From NCBI RefSeq assembly GCF_012932145.1, contig NZ_MWOK01000015.1, positions 1 through 64,000 of the forward strand: DNA of 64,000 nucleotides. The letters are read 5' to 3'. Within the stretch, counting starts at the first letter, position 1. Every line of letters begins with the position of its first letter. Positions 48,210 to 58,476 of the stretch are shown one piece after another. The stretch is from Acidovorax sp. SRB_14 (lineage in GTDB: Bacteria; Pseudomonadota; Gammaproteobacteria; Burkholderiales; Burkholderiaceae_C). The notes under the pieces were generated by a model. The model saw only the letters and a list, made by a program, of their open reading frames with translations. It had not been told where the DNA came from and searched no databases. The translations under genes were made by a program, and so were the position numbers.

Positions 48210-49655
48210 ATGATTGTTCACGCAAGCCTTCTCCCGCCCAGGGCCTACGCCACCCGCACGGCGCGCCTGTCCAGCCTGGCGCTGGCGCTGGCGCTTACCG
48301 CCTGCTCCGTGGCACCGGTGTACCAGCGCCCCGGCATCGCCACCCCCGTCGCGTTCAAGGAGGCCGGGGCCCTGTGGCAGCCCGCCGCCCCCGCCGATGC
48401 GCTCGACCGCGGGCCCTGGTGGACGCTGTTCCAGGACGCCGAACTCAACCGCCTGGCCAAGCAGGTGCAGCTGTCCAACCAGAACATCGCCGCCGCCGTG
48501 GCCGCGTATGCCCAGGCGCAGGCCCTGGTGCGCGAGCAGCGCGCGGCGCTGTTTCCGTCGCTGGGGGCGTCGGCCGGCGCATCGCGCGCGGGCGGCGGCG
48601 GCAGCAGCCGCAGCGGCACGGCCGTGCAGGCGGCGTTGGGGGCGGACTGGGCGCCCGACCTGTGGGGGCGGCTGGGGAGCGCGGTGGACAGCGCCGCGGC
48701 CGGCGCGCAGGTGAGCGAGGCCGACCTCGCATCCGCGCGCCTGTCGGCGGTCGGCGCGCTGGTGGCGGCCTACTTCCAGTTGCGCGAGGCCGATGCCGAA
48801 ATCGCCCTGCTGCTGGCCACGGTGGAGGGCTACGAGCGCAGCCTGCAGATCACGCAGAACCGCTACGCCGCCGGCGTGGTCGCTCGCACCGATGTGCTGC
48901 AGGCGCAGACGCAGCGTGCCAACGCGCTCGCCGACCTGGCGACGGCGCGGCAGAACCGTGCCCGTTTCGAGCACGCGGTGGCCGTGCTGACCGGCGTGGC
49001 CCCGGCCGATTTTTCGCTGCCCCCGGCGCCGTGGGAGACCACGGTGCCCGCGGTGCCGCCCGGCATTCCGTCGACGCTGCTGCAGCGCCGGCCCGACATT
49101 GCTGCGGCAGAGCGTGCGGTGGCGGCGGCCAATGCGCAGGTGGGCGTGCAGCGCTCGGCCTACTTTCCCAGCGTGAGCCTGAGCGCCTCGCTCGGGCGCA
49201 CTGGCTCCAGCGTCAGCGGGCTGTTCGGGGCGTCGGGCGCCGTGTGGTCGCTGGGCGTTTCGGTCGCGCAGACGCTGTTCGATGCCGGCGCCATTGCCGC
49301 GCGCGTGCAGGGCGCCGAGGCGGGCCGTGACGCCAAGGTGGCGCTGTACCGCCAGACAGTGCTGACCGCCTTCCAGAGCGTCGAAGACCAGCTCAGCGCG
49401 CTGCGCACACTGCAGGAGCAGGAGCCGCTGCGCCAGGAAGCGGTGTTTGCCGCCGAGCGCACCGAGCAGCAACTGCTCAACCGCTACCGCGAAGGCCAGG
49501 TCAGCTACACCGAGGTGGTGACGGCCCAGGTGTCGGCGCTGTCGGCGCGCCGCGCCTTGCTCCAGTTGCAGGTCAGCCGGCAGTTGGCCGCGGCCAGCCT
49601 GGTGCAGGCGCTGGGCGGCGGCTGGCAGGCGCCGTGGGGCGGTGCGCCTGCGTGA
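48210..49655 (+). CDS. Outer membrane efflux lipoprotein (NodT/OprM family)
   Basis: 481-residue TolC-family channel. It has a lipoprotein signal with lipobox LTAC (cysteine at about residue 32) and the typical mature start SVAPVYQRPG. Two OEP repeats are present: WWTLFQDAELNRLAKQVQLS in the first and LLQRRPDIAAAERAVAAANA in the second. Long Ala/Gln-rich helices give the alpha-barrel. By position it is the exit duct of the MdtABC-like pump. Gene order MFP-RND-RND-OMF in one direction with short gaps implies one transcript. Confidence 0.93.
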   Translation: MIVHASLLPPRAYATRTARLSSLALALALTACSVAPVYQRPGIATPVAFKEAGALWQPAAPADALDRGPWWTLFQDAELNRLAKQVQLSNQNIAAAVAAYAQAQALVREQRAALFPSLGASAGASRAGGGGSSRSGTAVQAALGADWAPDLWGRLGSAVDSAAAGAQVSEADLASARLSAVGALVAAYFQLREADAEIALLLATVEGYERSLQITQNRYAAGVVARTDVLQAQTQRANALADLATARQNRARFEHAVAVLTGVAPADFSLPPAPWETTVPAVPPGIPSTLLQRRPDIAAAERAVAAANAQVGVQRSAYFPSVSLSASLGRTGSSVSGLFGASGAVWSLGVSVAQTLFDAGAIAARVQGAEAGRDAKVALYRQTVLTAFQSVEDQLSALRTLQEQEPLRQEAVFAAERTEQQLLNRYREGQVSYTEVVTAQVSALSARRALLQLQVSRQLAAASLVQALGGGWQAPWGGAPA

Positions 49656-49701
49656 GCCGCGCGCACGCGGATAATCTCACCACTTATTTCAAGGAGTACC
49701 A

Positions 49702-50529
49702 GTGGACGTTGTGTTGTGGGGCAAGGCCGCCATCATGGGAGTGGTCGAGGGTCTGACCGAATTTCTGCCCATTTCCTCGACCGGGCACCTGATCCTGGCG
49801 GGCTCGCTGCTCGGGTTCGACGATGCCAAGGCCAAGGTGTTCGACATCGCCATCCAGACCGGCGCCATCTTCGCGGTGATCCTGGTCTATTGGCAAAAGC
49901 TCCGGGCCACGCTGGTGGCGCTGCCCACCGAGCGGAAGGCGCAGCGCTTTGCGCTCAATGTGCTGATCGGATTCCTGCCCGCCGTGGTGCTGGGGCTGCT
50001 GTTCGGCAAGGCCATCAAGGAGCATCTGTTCACCCCGGTGGTGGTCGCCAGCACCTTCATCGTCGGCGGCTTCATCATCCTGTGGGCCGAGCGGCGCCCG
50101 GCGACCGCCACGCGCGTGCCGGAAGTGGACGACATGACGCCGCTCGATGCGCTGAAGGTGGGCTTGGTGCAGTGCCTGGCCATGGTGCCGGGCACCAGCC
50201 GCAGCGGCGCCACCATCATCGGCGGCATGGTGCTGGGGCTCTCGCGCAAGGCGGCGACCGACTATTCGTTCTTCCTGGCCATCCCGACGCTGATCGGCGC
50301 CGGCGTTTACAGCCTCTACAAAGAGCGCGCCCTGCTGTCTGCCAGCGATCTGCCGATCTTCGCCATCGGCCTGCTGTTCTCGTTCCTGAGTGCCTGGCTG
50401 TGCGTGCGCTGGCTGCTGCGCTACATCAGCACGCACAGCTTTGTCGCCTTTGCCTACTACCGCATCGTTTTTGGCGTCGTGGTGCTCGTCACGGCGTGGA
50501 TGGGCTGGGTGCGCTGGGCGGACTCATAA
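49702..50529 (+). CDS. uppP: Undecaprenyl-diphosphatase (bacitracin resistance protein)
   Basis: 275-residue polytopic membrane phosphatase that recycles undecaprenyl diphosphate to the monophosphate carrier for cell wall synthesis. The family motifs are [20 protein letters not shown] near the N-terminus and [20 protein letters not shown] in the centre, with the catalytic Glu, Ser and Arg residues present. GTG at 49702 is preceded by AAGGAG. GATAAT at 49670-49675 might be a -10 box. The end of the gene is 7 bp from the start of the next one. Confidence 0.95.
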   Translation: MDVVLWGKAAIMGVVEGLTEFLPISSTGHLILAGSLLGFDDAKAKVFDIAIQTGAIFAVILVYWQKLRATLVALPTERKAQRFALNVLIGFLPAVVLGLLFGKAIKEHLFTPVVVASTFIVGGFIILWAERRPATATRVPEVDDMTPLDALKVGLVQCLAMVPGTSRSGATIIGGMVLGLSRKAATDYSFFLAIPTLIGAGVYSLYKERALLSASDLPIFAIGLLFSFLSAWLCVRWLLRYISTHSFVAFAYYRIVFGVVVLVTAWMGWVRWADS

Positions 50530-50536
50530 TGCGGCC

Positions 50537-51505
50537 ATGAACGCCTCCATCCCCTCCGCCCGCCGCGCTGCCGGCGTGGCCGCCTGCCTGGCGGCCGGAT
50601 TGGGGGGATGGCTGTCCGCGCAGGCGCAGGCGCAGGGCGGGGCCGAGGCGGCGCCCGGGCAGGGGCCGGGGCCCGTGCTGGCCATCGCGCCGGCTGCTGA
50701 CCTGCCCCCCGAGCTGCGGGCCGTGCCCGACCCCGGCCCGGACCCGGTGGTGCCGGAGGGCGCAACGAACCGCCTCAACTATGTGCTCGGTGCGGCGGTG
50801 GGCCTGGGTCCCGCGTACACCGGCAGCGACGAGCGCAAGACCGCGTTGCGCCCGGTGCTGGCGCTCGAATACGGACGCTTTCGCCTGAGCTCATCGCGTG
50901 GCGGCTCCCTCATGGGCTACGGCATCGAATCGCGCGAGGCCGGCGCCAGCGTGGCCCTGGCGCAGCGCGAGCGCTTCAGCCTCACTGCGTCGCTGCGCAT
51001 CGACGGCGGGCGCAGCAGCTCGGACGCCACCCGGCTGACCGGACTGCCCGACGTGCGCACCACCCTGCGCGGCCGCCTGGGCATGGGCTACGCCCTGAGC
51101 GAGCGCTGGTCCCTGGGCGCGGGCCTGTCGCAAGACCTGCTGGGCCGCAGCGGTGGCGCGCAGGGCAATGTCGGCCTGCGCTATGTCTTGCCGATCACGG
51201 CGCAAACCCAACTGGGCATGGGCGTGGGTGCGGCATTTGCCGACGGCACCTACATGCGCGGCCGTTTTGGCGTGCCGGCCTCGGCCGCCGGCACGACCAG
51301 TCCTCTGCCTTTCTTTGACCCGGGCGGCGGCCTGTACGGGGTGGATGCGGGCATGGACCTGATGGTGGCGCTCAACCGCCACTGGGTGGCCTTTGGCGGC
51401 GTGGGCGTTTCGCAGCTGCGCGGCGATGCGCGCCGCAGCCCGCTCACCGTGCGCGCCACGTCCTACAACGTTTCTGCCGGAGTGGCCTACCGCTGCTGCC
51501 GCTGA
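50537..51505 (+). CDS. MipA/OmpV family outer membrane protein
   Basis: 322-residue precursor with a signal peptide (cleavage near AQAQAQ, residue about 33), a Pro/Ala-rich stretch, and a beta-barrel-like mature part. The MipA pattern is clear: YVLGAAVGLGPAYTGSDERK, RLSSSRGGSLMGYGIESREA, and a C-terminal aromatic end VSAGVAYRCCR. Members act as porins or scaffolds of peptidoglycan enzymes. The gene is 7 bp after uppP. The final dicysteine replaces the usual terminal phenylalanine, which is slightly unusual for an outer membrane barrel. Confidence 0.88.
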   Translation: MNASIPSARRAAGVAACLAAGLGGWLSAQAQAQGGAEAAPGQGPGPVLAIAPAADLPPELRAVPDPGPDPVVPEGATNRLNYVLGAAVGLGPAYTGSDERKTALRPVLALEYGRFRLSSSRGGSLMGYGIESREAGASVALAQRERFSLTASLRIDGGRSSSDATRLTGLPDVRTTLRGRLGMGYALSERWSLGAGLSQDLLGRSGGAQGNVGLRYVLPITAQTQLGMGVGAAFADGTYMRGRFGVPASAAGTTSPLPFFDPGGGLYGVDAGMDLMVALNRHWVAFGGVGVSQLRGDARRSPLTVRATSYNVSAGVAYRCCR

Positions 51506-51527
51506 GCGCTGAGCGCTGCGCCTGGGC

Positions 51528-52343
51528 TCAGGCGCGGGGCAGCGCGGCCAGGTTCAGCAGCGACGCCTCGATGGCCGCCGCCGTGGCCAGGGGCTGCTCC
51601 ATCGGAAACAGGTGGCCGCCGTCGAGCATCGTGATGCGACCCGCCGTCACCCGCTGAGTCAGTGCCATGCCGACCTGGCGCATCTCGACCGACGCGATCC
51701 CGCCAATGAAGGCCGCAGGGCAGCGCAGCGGGCTCTGGCGCAGCAGGCTGCCCAGGTTGTGCGGCAAGGTGTTGTAGATGGCGGTTTCCACGGCGCGGTC
51801 AAAGCCCAGCACGCGGCGGCCGCCTTCGTCGTGCAGGCCGTGCTCCACATAGTCCTGCAGCATCTGCGGGTGCCAGTGCGCAAAGGCCTTTTTCTTGCGA
51901 AAGTGCTCGAGCGCCTCCTCGTTGCTGGCCCAGCTCATGCGGCGCTGGCGGCTCACGCGGCCGGGCGAGACGGCGCCCACCACCTGCGCGCGCTTGGCCA
52001 TGCCCACGGTGGTGGCGCGCCAGCCGCCGATCAGCGGCGAGTCGAGCATCAGCACGCCGCGCACCAGCTGCGGGTGGCGGGCAGCCGCCATCACGCTCAG
52101 GATGCCGCCGAGCGAGTGGCCCACGAGGTACACCGGTTCGTGCAATGCCTGCACCTGCGCGGCGGCAAAGTCGGCCAGCTGCTGCACCAGGTGCGGCCAG
52201 TTGCTGGTCACGGGGTACTGCGGGTCGTGGCCAAAGCGGTCCACGGCGCTAACGCCAAAGCCGCGCTGGCGCAGGTGATCGAACAGCAGCCGGTAGGTGC
52301 CGGCCGGAAAGCTGTTGCCGTGCGAAAAGACGATCTGGGTCAT
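51528..52343 (-). CDS. Alpha/beta hydrolase
   Basis: 271-residue alpha/beta fold hydrolase. It starts MTQIVFSHGNSFPAGTYRLL with the oxyanion segment SHGNSFPAG. The nucleophile elbow GHSLGG is present with its serine, followed by LMLDSPLIGG. The catalytic histidine is in MLDGGHLFPMEQP near the C-terminus. I use ATG at 52343; the upstream in-frame extension overlaps the Anbu gene and lacks similarity. The substrate is not known. It sits 35 bp after the proteasome-like gene and may be cotranscribed with it. Confidence 0.85.
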   Translation of the reverse strand: MTQIVFSHGNSFPAGTYRLLFDHLRQRGFGVSAVDRFGHDPQYPVTSNWPHLVQQLADFAAAQVQALHEPVYLVGHSLGGILSVMAAARHPQLVRGVLMLDSPLIGGWRATTVGMAKRAQVVGAVSPGRVSRQRRMSWASNEEALEHFRKKKAFAHWHPQMLQDYVEHGLHDEGGRRVLGFDRAVETAIYNTLPHNLGSLLRQSPLRCPAAFIGGIASVEMRQVGMALTQRVTAGRITMLDGGHLFPMEQPLATAAAIEASLLNLAALPRA

Positions 52344-52378
52344 GGACAGGGGGCCGAATGGGAGGGGAAGCGCAGCGC

Positions 52379-53206
52379 TCAGACGAGCTTGTCGCGCGGG
52401 GTGGTGATTTTTTGCAGCGGCCTGCAGCGCGCGGTGGGCACCATGATGGGCACGGTGCTGGTGCTGCCGCTCCACTCGGGGTCTTCGATGCTGTCGAACA
52501 CCTGGCGCAGCTTGTCACCCCAGCTGTCGTGCAGCATGCGGAAATAGGGGTTGCTCTCGTCGATGCAGACGATCTTGTCAGAGGCAAAGCGGTCGGCTTC
52601 GTACAGCACCAGGTCCAGCGGCAGGCCCACCGAGAGGTTGGACTTGAGCGTGCTGTCCATCGACACCAGCGCGCACTTGGCCGCCTCGTCGAGCGGCGTG
52701 TCGGGCGTGAGCACGCGGTCGAGCACGGGTTTGCCGTATTTCGATTCGCCCACCTGGAAGTAGGGTGTCTCGGGCGTGGCCTCGATGAAGTTGCCCGCCG
52801 AATACACCTGGAACAGGCGCATGCCCTCGCCGCGGACCTGCCCGCCCAGCACCAGCGAGACATTGAAGTCCACGCCCGCGCGCTTGAGCGCCGCACCGTC
52901 GCGCTCGTGCACATGGCGCACGGCCGCGCCCAGCACGCGCGCGGCGTCGAACAGGCTCCGGGCGTTCCAGATGGTGAGCGGCTCGGCTTCGTCGCGCTCG
53001 GTCAGCTGCGTGGTCTGCAAGATTTCGCGCACCGATTGCGAGATCGACAGGTTGCCCGCCGACAGCAACACCATGAAGCGCTCACCGGTCTTTTCGTAGA
53101 CCATCATCTTGCGAAACGAGCTGATCTGGTCGAGCCCGGCGTTGGTGCGGGAGTCGGACAGGAAAACCAGCCCGGCGTTGAGTTTGATGGCGACGCAATA
53201 CGTCAT
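52379..53206 (-). CDS. Proteasome-type protease Anbu
   Basis: 275-residue member of the Ntn-hydrolase proteasome beta-subunit family. It starts MTYCVAIKLNAGLVFLSDSR and continues TNAGLDQISSFRKMMVYEKT. The TYCV start and the SDSRTNAG motif are hallmarks of Anbu (ancestral beta subunit). Thr2 would become the N-terminal nucleophile after Met removal; the Asp/Lys partners lie in SDSRTNAG and the FRKM strand. Anbu normally sits in a cluster with a transglutaminase-like protease, an alpha-E protein and a circularly permuted ATP-grasp protein. Here none of these are adjacent. A BPH (betaproteobacterial proteasome homologue) assignment was considered but the N-terminus favours Anbu. Confidence 0.82.
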   Translation of the reverse strand: MTYCVAIKLNAGLVFLSDSRTNAGLDQISSFRKMMVYEKTGERFMVLLSAGNLSISQSVREILQTTQLTERDEAEPLTIWNARSLFDAARVLGAAVRHVHERDGAALKRAGVDFNVSLVLGGQVRGEGMRLFQVYSAGNFIEATPETPYFQVGESKYGKPVLDRVLTPDTPLDEAAKCALVSMDSTLKSNLSVGLPLDLVLYEADRFASDKIVCIDESNPYFRMLHDSWGDKLRQVFDSIEDPEWSGSTSTVPIMVPTARCRPLQKITTPRDKLV

Positions 53207-53308
53207 GGGGGTGCAGGAAAAGGGTGAGGCAGGCAGTGTAGTGCCGCGCCCCGGGAACCTGAACCCGTTCCCAGCCACCGCGGCGGGCCGCCGTGGCGCC
53301 CCTGCCTA

Positions 53309-53368
53309 GTATCAAAAGAATAGCTGCCAGCGCTTGTCCCGAAAGCGTCAGAGGCAGATTTGATGCCA
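53309..53368 (+). repeat. Dispersed hairpin repeat, copy 7 (intergenic)
   Basis: TATCAAAAGAATAGCTGCC, AGCGCTTGTCCCGAAAGCG, TCAGAGGCAGATTTGATGCC. It is among the best matches to the family consensus and lies between mutS and the Anbu gene. Confidence 0.85.
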
Positions 53369-53425
53369 AACCGCCTGGCCGGCAGCGCAGCCTGCGGGCC
53401 GGTGCCCGGCGTGGCGCGGCGGGCC

Positions 53426-56038
53426 TTACTTCGCGCCCAGCCTTTTGAGCTGGTAGAGCGCCTCGAGCGCCTCGCGCGGGCTCAGGGTGTCGGGCTCGAG
53501 GGCGGCGAGCGCGGCCTCCAGCGGGCCGGGGCCGTGGGCCTGCGCGGGCTCGGGCGGGGCGGCGAACAGGTCGACCTGCAGCTCGCCCTCGCCGGCACGC
53601 GCTTCGAGCGCGGCCAGCGCGTGGCGCGCATGGTGCAGCACCGGCGCCGGCATGCCAGCGAGCTTGGCGACCTGGATGCCGTAGCTGCGGCTGGCCGGGC
53701 CGCTTTGCAGCTCGTGCAGGAACACGATGTCGGCGCCCGATTCGGCCGCGGCCACGTGCATGTTGACGGCGTGGCGTGCCTTGACGGGCAGCTCGGTCAG
53801 CTCGAAGTAGTGCGTGGCAAACAGCGTGAAGGCACGCGTCTTATCGTGCAGCTGCGTGGCGATGCCGCTGGCCAGGGCCAGGCCGTCGAAGGTGCTGGTG
53901 CCGCGGCCGATCTCGTCCATCAGCACCAGGCTGTGCGGCGTGGCGGCGTGCAGGATCTGCGCGGCCTCGAGCATCTCCAGCATGAAGGTGGACTGTGCAT
54001 TGGCCAGGTCGTCGGCCGCGCCGATGCGCGTGTGGATGGCGTCGATGGGCCCCAGGCGGCAACTGGCGGCGGGCACGTGGCTGCCCACGCTGGCCAGCAG
54101 CACGATCAGCGCCACCTGGCGCATGTAGGTCGACTTGCCGCCCATGTTGGGGCCGGTGATGACCTGCATGCGCGTGTTCAGGCTCAGGCGCGTGGTGTTG
54201 GCAATGAAGGCGCCGCCGCCGGTCTCCATCAGGCGCGCCTCGACCACCGGGTGGCGCCCGGCCTCGATGTCGATGCAGGGTTCGGGCGTGAACTGAGGCG
54301 CGCACCAGTTCAAGGTAAGTGAGCGCTCGGCCAGGGTGCACAGCACATCGAGCGTGGCCAGCGCGTGGGCCAGGCGGGTGAGCTGCGGCACATGCGCCTG
54401 CAGCTGGTTGAGCACCTGCTCGTACAGCCACTTCTCGCGCGAGAGCGCCCGCTCCTGCGCCGACAGGGCCTTGTCCTCGAAGGCCTTGAGCTCGGGCGTG
54501 GTGAAGCGCTCGGCGTTCTTGAGGGTCTGGCGGCGGCGGTAGTCGTCCGGCACCTTGCTCGCCTGGCCCTGCGTGACCTCGATGTAGAAGCCGTGCACCT
54601 TGTTGAACTGCACGCGCAGGTTGGCGATGCCGGTGCGCGCGCGCTCGCGCGTTTCCAGGGCCAGCAGGAAGGCGTCGCAGTCGGTCTGGATGGCGCGCAG
54701 TTCGTCGAGCTCGGCGTCGAAGCCGCCGGCGATCACGCCGCCGTCGCGCACCAGGGCCGCGGGCTCTTCGGCGATGGCGCGCTGCAGCAGCTCGGCACAG
54801 CCCGGTGGCGGCTGCAGTGCCGCAAAAATTTGGATCAAAAACGGCTCAGACGCAGGACCAGCTTGCGCTAGCAGCTGCGCTTTTTGTAGCGTCTTGGCCA
54901 GCGCCACGAGTTCGCGCGGGCGCACTTGGCGCAGCGCGGTGCGCGCCGTGATGCGTTCCACGTCGGCCACGCCCTTGAGCGCGGCGCGCAGCGCCTGCCA
55001 GGGCCCGCCGCTGCCGGCGCCGCGCAGCGCCGTGGTGGCGGCCAGGCGCTGGCGCGCTTCGCTGCGGTCGCGCCGGGGCTCCAGCATCCAGGCCTTGAGC
55101 AGGCGGCTGCCCATGCCCGTCATGCAGGTGTCGAGCAGCGACAGCAGCGTCGGCGCGTCTTCGCCGCGCAGCGTCCTGACGAGTTCGAGGTTGCGCCGCG
55201 TGCTCGCGGGCAGGTCGATCAGTTCGCCCGCGCGCTGCACCTGCACGCTGTGCACATGGGTGAGCTGGCGGCCCTGCGTGTGTTCGGCGTAGTGCAGCAG
55301 CGCGGCGGCGGCGGCGTGCGCCTCGGCCAGGTCCTGCGCGCCCCAGGCCTGCAGGCTGGCGGCGCCCAGGTGTTCGCGCAGTGTGCGCTCGCCCAGGCCG
55401 GCGTCGAACTGCCAGTCGGGCCGCGGCGACAGCGGGCAGGCGAAGGCGCCGCCCTGGCGCAGCGCCTGCAGTTGCTGCTCGAAGCGCTCGGTCACGCCGG
55501 CGCTGTAGACCAGCTCGCTGGGCGCGATGCGCGCCAGCCACGGGCCCAGTTCGTCGCTGGCGCACTCGGCCAGGTGCACACGGCCCTGCGTCACGCTCAG
55601 CCACGCCAGGCCGCAGCGCGCGCGCGCGCCCTGGTGCACGGCGAGCAGCAGCGACTCGGATTTGTCGGACAGCAGTTCGGCATCGGTCAGCGTGCCGGGC
55701 GTGACCACGCGCACCACCTTGCGCTCGACCGGCCCCTTGCTGGCGCCCACTTCGCCGATCTGCTCGCAGATCGCCACCGATTCGCCGAGCTTGATGAGCC
55801 GCGCCAGGTAGTTTTCGAGCGCATGGAAGGGCACCCCCGCCATCACCACCGGCTGGCCGGCCGACTGCCCGCGCTGGGTCAGCGTGATGTCGAGCAGGCG
55901 CGAGGCCTTCTCGGCATCGGCGAAGAACAGCTCGTAAAAATCGCCCATGCGGTAGAACAGGAGCGTCTCGGGATACCCGGCCTTGAGCGCAAGGTACTGG
56001 GCCATCATGGGCGTGTGGTGTTCAAACGGAGCGGACAT
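53426..56038 (-). CDS. mutS: DNA mismatch repair protein MutS
   Basis: 870-residue mismatch recognition ATPase. The N-terminal mismatch-reading loop is GDFYELFF (residues about 32-39), with the Phe-x-Glu pair intact. The connector, lever and clamp domains follow. The ATPase has Walker [10 protein letters not shown] (about residue 628), Walker [20 protein letters not shown] and the later [13 protein letters not shown] and C-terminal helix. Length matches the family (850-880). The segment at residues about 383-402 ([18 protein letters not shown]) lies in the lever region and coincides with an in-frame copy of the hairpin repeat. Confidence 0.97.
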   Translation of the reverse strand: MSAPFEHHTPMMAQYLALKAGYPETLLFYRMGDFYELFFADAEKASRLLDITLTQRGQSAGQPVVMAGVPFHALENYLARLIKLGESVAICEQIGEVGASKGPVERKVVRVVTPGTLTDAELLSDKSESLLLAVHQGARARCGLAWLSVTQGRVHLAECASDELGPWLARIAPSELVYSAGVTERFEQQLQALRQGGAFACPLSPRPDWQFDAGLGERTLREHLGAASLQAWGAQDLAEAHAAAAALLHYAEHTQGRQLTHVHSVQVQRAGELIDLPASTRRNLELVRTLRGEDAPTLLSLLDTCMTGMGSRLLKAWMLEPRRDRSEARQRLAATTALRGAGSGGPWQALRAALKGVADVERITARTALRQVRPRELVALAKTLQKAQLLAQAGPASEPFLIQIFAALQPPPGCAELLQRAIAEEPAALVRDGGVIAGGFDAELDELRAIQTDCDAFLLALETRERARTGIANLRVQFNKVHGFYIEVTQGQASKVPDDYRRRQTLKNAERFTTPELKAFEDKALSAQERALSREKWLYEQVLNQLQAHVPQLTRLAHALATLDVLCTLAERSLTLNWCAPQFTPEPCIDIEAGRHPVVEARLMETGGGAFIANTTRLSLNTRMQVITGPNMGGKSTYMRQVALIVLLASVGSHVPAASCRLGPIDAIHTRIGAADDLANAQSTFMLEMLEAAQILHAATPHSLVLMDEIGRGTSTFDGLALASGIATQLHDKTRAFTLFATHYFELTELPVKARHAVNMHVAAAESGADIVFLHELQSGPASRSYGIQVAKLAGMPAPVLHHARHALAALEARAGEGELQVDLFAAPPEPAQAHGPGPLEAALAALEPDTLSPREALEALYQLKRLGAK
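54832..54890 (-). repeat. Hairpin repeat captured inside mutS
   Basis: On the coding strand: ACAAAAAGCGCAGCTGCTAG, CGCAAGCTGGTCCTGCGTCT, GAGCCGTTTTTGATCC. The order and sequence follow the family consensus, including the GAGCC-TTTTTGATC tail. It encodes MutS residues about 383-402. Confidence 0.75.
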
Positions 56039-56229
56039 GCAGGGGCGGCAGCAAAAGAGGCGGTCACTTTAGCAGCAGGGGTGCCGGCGCCGCAGGGGCC
56101 TGGGTGGGCACCGGCCGCAGGGCGAGGGCCCTGCGCGAGGCGCTCTCCCGGGCAGGTGCGGGTGCCGGAGAGGGGCCGGCGCAGGGTGCAGCGCCCGGCT
56201 GCAGCGGCAGCCGGCAGGGCGCAGGCCGG

Positions 56230-57162
56230 TCAGAGCGGGGCGTCTTCGGCGCTGGGGGCGGGCTGGGCGGGCGCGTCGGGTGCTGCCGGCGTCGGGGCCT
56301 CTGCCTCGGCTTCGGCGGCATCGGCCTGGCGCAGCGCGGCCTTTTCGCCGGCGCCGGCAAACTTGCTGTATTTGCCCAGGATCGGCACCAGCTGGCCATA
56401 GATGCGCGGGCTGCCCGCCAGGCATTCCTGCTGCTCGAGGAAATCGGCCTCGCCCGTGAAGTTGCCCACCAGGCCGCCGGCTTCGGTCACCAGCAGCGAG
56501 CCGGCGGCCACGTCCCAGATCGACAGACCCGATTCAAAGAAGCCTTCGGTGAAGCCGGCGGCCACGTAGGCCAGGTCCAGCGCCGCAGCGCCGGGGCGGC
56601 GCAGGCCGGCCGTGCGGGGCATGACGTCGGCCATCATGCGCAGGTAGTTCTTGAAGTTGTCGCCGGTGCGGAACGGAAAGCCGGTGGACAGCAGGCTGTC
56701 CTTGAGCTGCGTGCGCTTGCTCACGCGGATGCGGCGCTCGTTCATGTAGGCGCCGCGGCCCTTGGTGGCCGTGAACAGGTCGTTGCGCGAGGGGTCGTAC
56801 ACGACGGCCTGCTCGATCTTGCCCTGCACGGCCAGCGCGATGCTGACGCAGTAGACCGGAAAGCCGTGGATGAAGTTGGTGGTGCCGTCCAGCGGGTCGA
56901 TGATCCAGACGAACTGGGAATCCTTGGCGCCGTGCTGGCTGCCCGATTCTTCGGCCAGGATGCCGTGGCCGGGGTAGGCTGTGAGCAGCGTCTCGATGAT
57001 GGCCTGCTCGCTGGCGTGGTCGACCTCGGTGACGAAGTCGTTGATCTGCTTCTGCGAGATGCGCACTGCCTCCACGTCCAGGGCCGCGCGGTTGATGAGC
57101 GCGCCGGCGGCGCGGGCGGCCTTGATGGCCACGTTGAGCATGGGGTGGAGGTTGGACGACAT
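56230..57162 (-). CDS. suhB: Inositol monophosphatase family protein (SuhB)
   Basis: 310-residue magnesium-dependent inositol-1-phosphatase of the SuhB type. Motifs: VTEVDHASE, the metal site [25 protein letters not shown] (with the metal-binding Asp residues) and the C-terminal [15 protein letters not shown]. It starts at ATG 57162 ([20 protein letters not shown]), like other SuhB proteins. The last 40 residues (Ala/Pro/Glu-rich) are an extra low-complexity tail, not part of the enzyme fold. In E. coli, SuhB also helps ribosomal RNA transcription antitermination. Confidence 0.93.
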   Translation of the reverse strand: MSSNLHPMLNVAIKAARAAGALINRAALDVEAVRISQKQINDFVTEVDHASEQAIIETLLTAYPGHGILAEESGSQHGAKDSQFVWIIDPLDGTTNFIHGFPVYCVSIALAVQGKIEQAVVYDPSRNDLFTATKGRGAYMNERRIRVSKRTQLKDSLLSTGFPFRTGDNFKNYLRMMADVMPRTAGLRRPGAAALDLAYVAAGFTEGFFESGLSIWDVAAGSLLVTEAGGLVGNFTGEADFLEQQECLAGSPRIYGQLVPILGKYSKFAGAGEKAALRQADAAEAEAEAPTPAAPDAPAQPAPSAEDAPL

Positions 57163-57320
57163 AGATTGTGGTGAAGGGGCAGGGGCCCCGTGCGGGGGCC
57201 TGGAACCGGCGATGCGGCGACAAAGGGGGACGATTCTACCCGCTGCGGGTGCGCCGGGTGGCGCGCCGCGCTGCGGCGCGGACTGCTTCGACCGGGCCGC
57301 GCAGCCGCGCGGCCCCGCGT

Positions 57321-58253
57321 TCACGGAAGCCGCAGCAGCTGCGACTCGGGTACCACGACCTGCTGCACCGGGCCGTTGCCCAGGCTGAATTCGACGCGCA
57401 GGCTCTTGCGCACATGGGGTGCCGGGTCCACACCGGCCAGGTCGTTGCCGACGGCAACCTCCAGCCGCCCCTCGCGCTGGAAGCTGCGCAGCCGCTCGGT
57501 GATGTCGACCTGGCGGTAGCCGTCGCCGTAGAGCGCGCGGTGGATGTTCAGCCGCCCGTACCCGCCGGCGTTCCCCGGCCGGTCGCGCCCGGCGCTGAAC
57601 TGCGCGCCATCCACCCAGCTGCCGTCGGGGTATTCATAGACATGCACCTGGCCGCCGGGCCCTGTGGCATGGATGCGCAGCGTCTTGAGCTGGCCGGGCG
57701 CGGGGTCGCCACGGAACAGCGACGGGTGGACCTGGAAGCGCTGGTCGCGCTGCACCCATTGCCGCACGGGTTCGCTCACATCGACGCGGGACTCTTCCGT
57801 GCCGTAGGTGGCCTGCTGGACCTGGCCGCCGCCGCCGTGCCAGCCGCCCTGGCCGCCGTCCGGCCTGCCGGCGGGGCCGCGGCCAGCACCCCATTCGCCG
57901 CCGCGCCAGCCGATGAACTGCGCGCCGTCCACCCAGCTGCCCTCGGGGTAGTCGAAGGTGCGCAGCTGGCCGTCCTGCCCGCGCGCATAGATGCGCAGCA
58001 TCTTGCGCTGGCCGGGGGCCGGGTCGGCCTGGAACAGGTCGTTGCTGAGCAGGAAACGCTGGTCCCGGCGCGCGAGCTGCTGCAGCCTCTGCGTCGCGTC
58101 GATGTTGTGCTGGGCGGTGCCATACAGCGCCTGCTCGATGCGGTAGAGGCCAGCGTCGCCGCGCTGGGCCCAGGCGCTGGACGACAGCACCAGGGCGAAC
58201 AGGCAGAGCAGCCAGCTGCCCAGGGTTCTGGTGGCGGGGAGGGGAGTGTGCAT
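57321..58253 (-). CDS. Secreted protein with three tandem DUF3395-like repeats
   Basis: 310-residue secreted protein. A signal peptide ([17 protein letters not shown], cleavage near residue 30) is followed by three copies of a roughly 80-residue module: about residues 36-116, 145-225 and 235-310. Each module has the pattern A-L/T-Y-G-T ... D-x-x-x-R-L ... N-D-L-F, then DPAPG-x-x-K-x-LRI and, in the first two, [12 protein letters not shown] or [12 protein letters not shown]. The pattern resembles the DUF3395 module found in DnaJ-like and bacterial hypothetical proteins. A Gly-rich linker ([20 protein letters not shown]) joins modules one and two. Function unknown; likely a periplasmic binding or scaffold protein. 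Confidence 0.75.
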   Translation of the reverse strand: MHTPLPATRTLGSWLLCLFALVLSSSAWAQRGDAGLYRIEQALYGTAQHNIDATQRLQQLARRDQRFLLSNDLFQADPAPGQRKMLRIYARGQDGQLRTFDYPEGSWVDGAQFIGWRGGEWGAGRGPAGRPDGGQGGWHGGGGQVQQATYGTEESRVDVSEPVRQWVQRDQRFQVHPSLFRGDPAPGQLKTLRIHATGPGGQVHVYEYPDGSWVDGAQFSAGRDRPGNAGGYGRLNIHRALYGDGYRQVDITERLRSFQREGRLEVAVGNDLAGVDPAPHVRKSLRVEFSLGNGPVQQVVVPESQLLRLP

Positions 58254-58476
58254 GGGGGGCCTTTCTTGCGAAGGTGACAGGGTGGGGCCCCAGGCCGGGC
58301 GGCGCGGCCGCGGCCGGGGTTCAAGTGAATAACGCTTGGCATGCGCTGGCAGCGCACAGCGGACGGGCCCCGAACAGAGTTTTACACCGGCAGCCGGTGC
58401 GGCGCGGCGGCGACAATGGCGGGCTGCCTGCGGCGGCACGCCGTTGATTCCTTTCCTTTCTCTCTCGACCTTCGCC

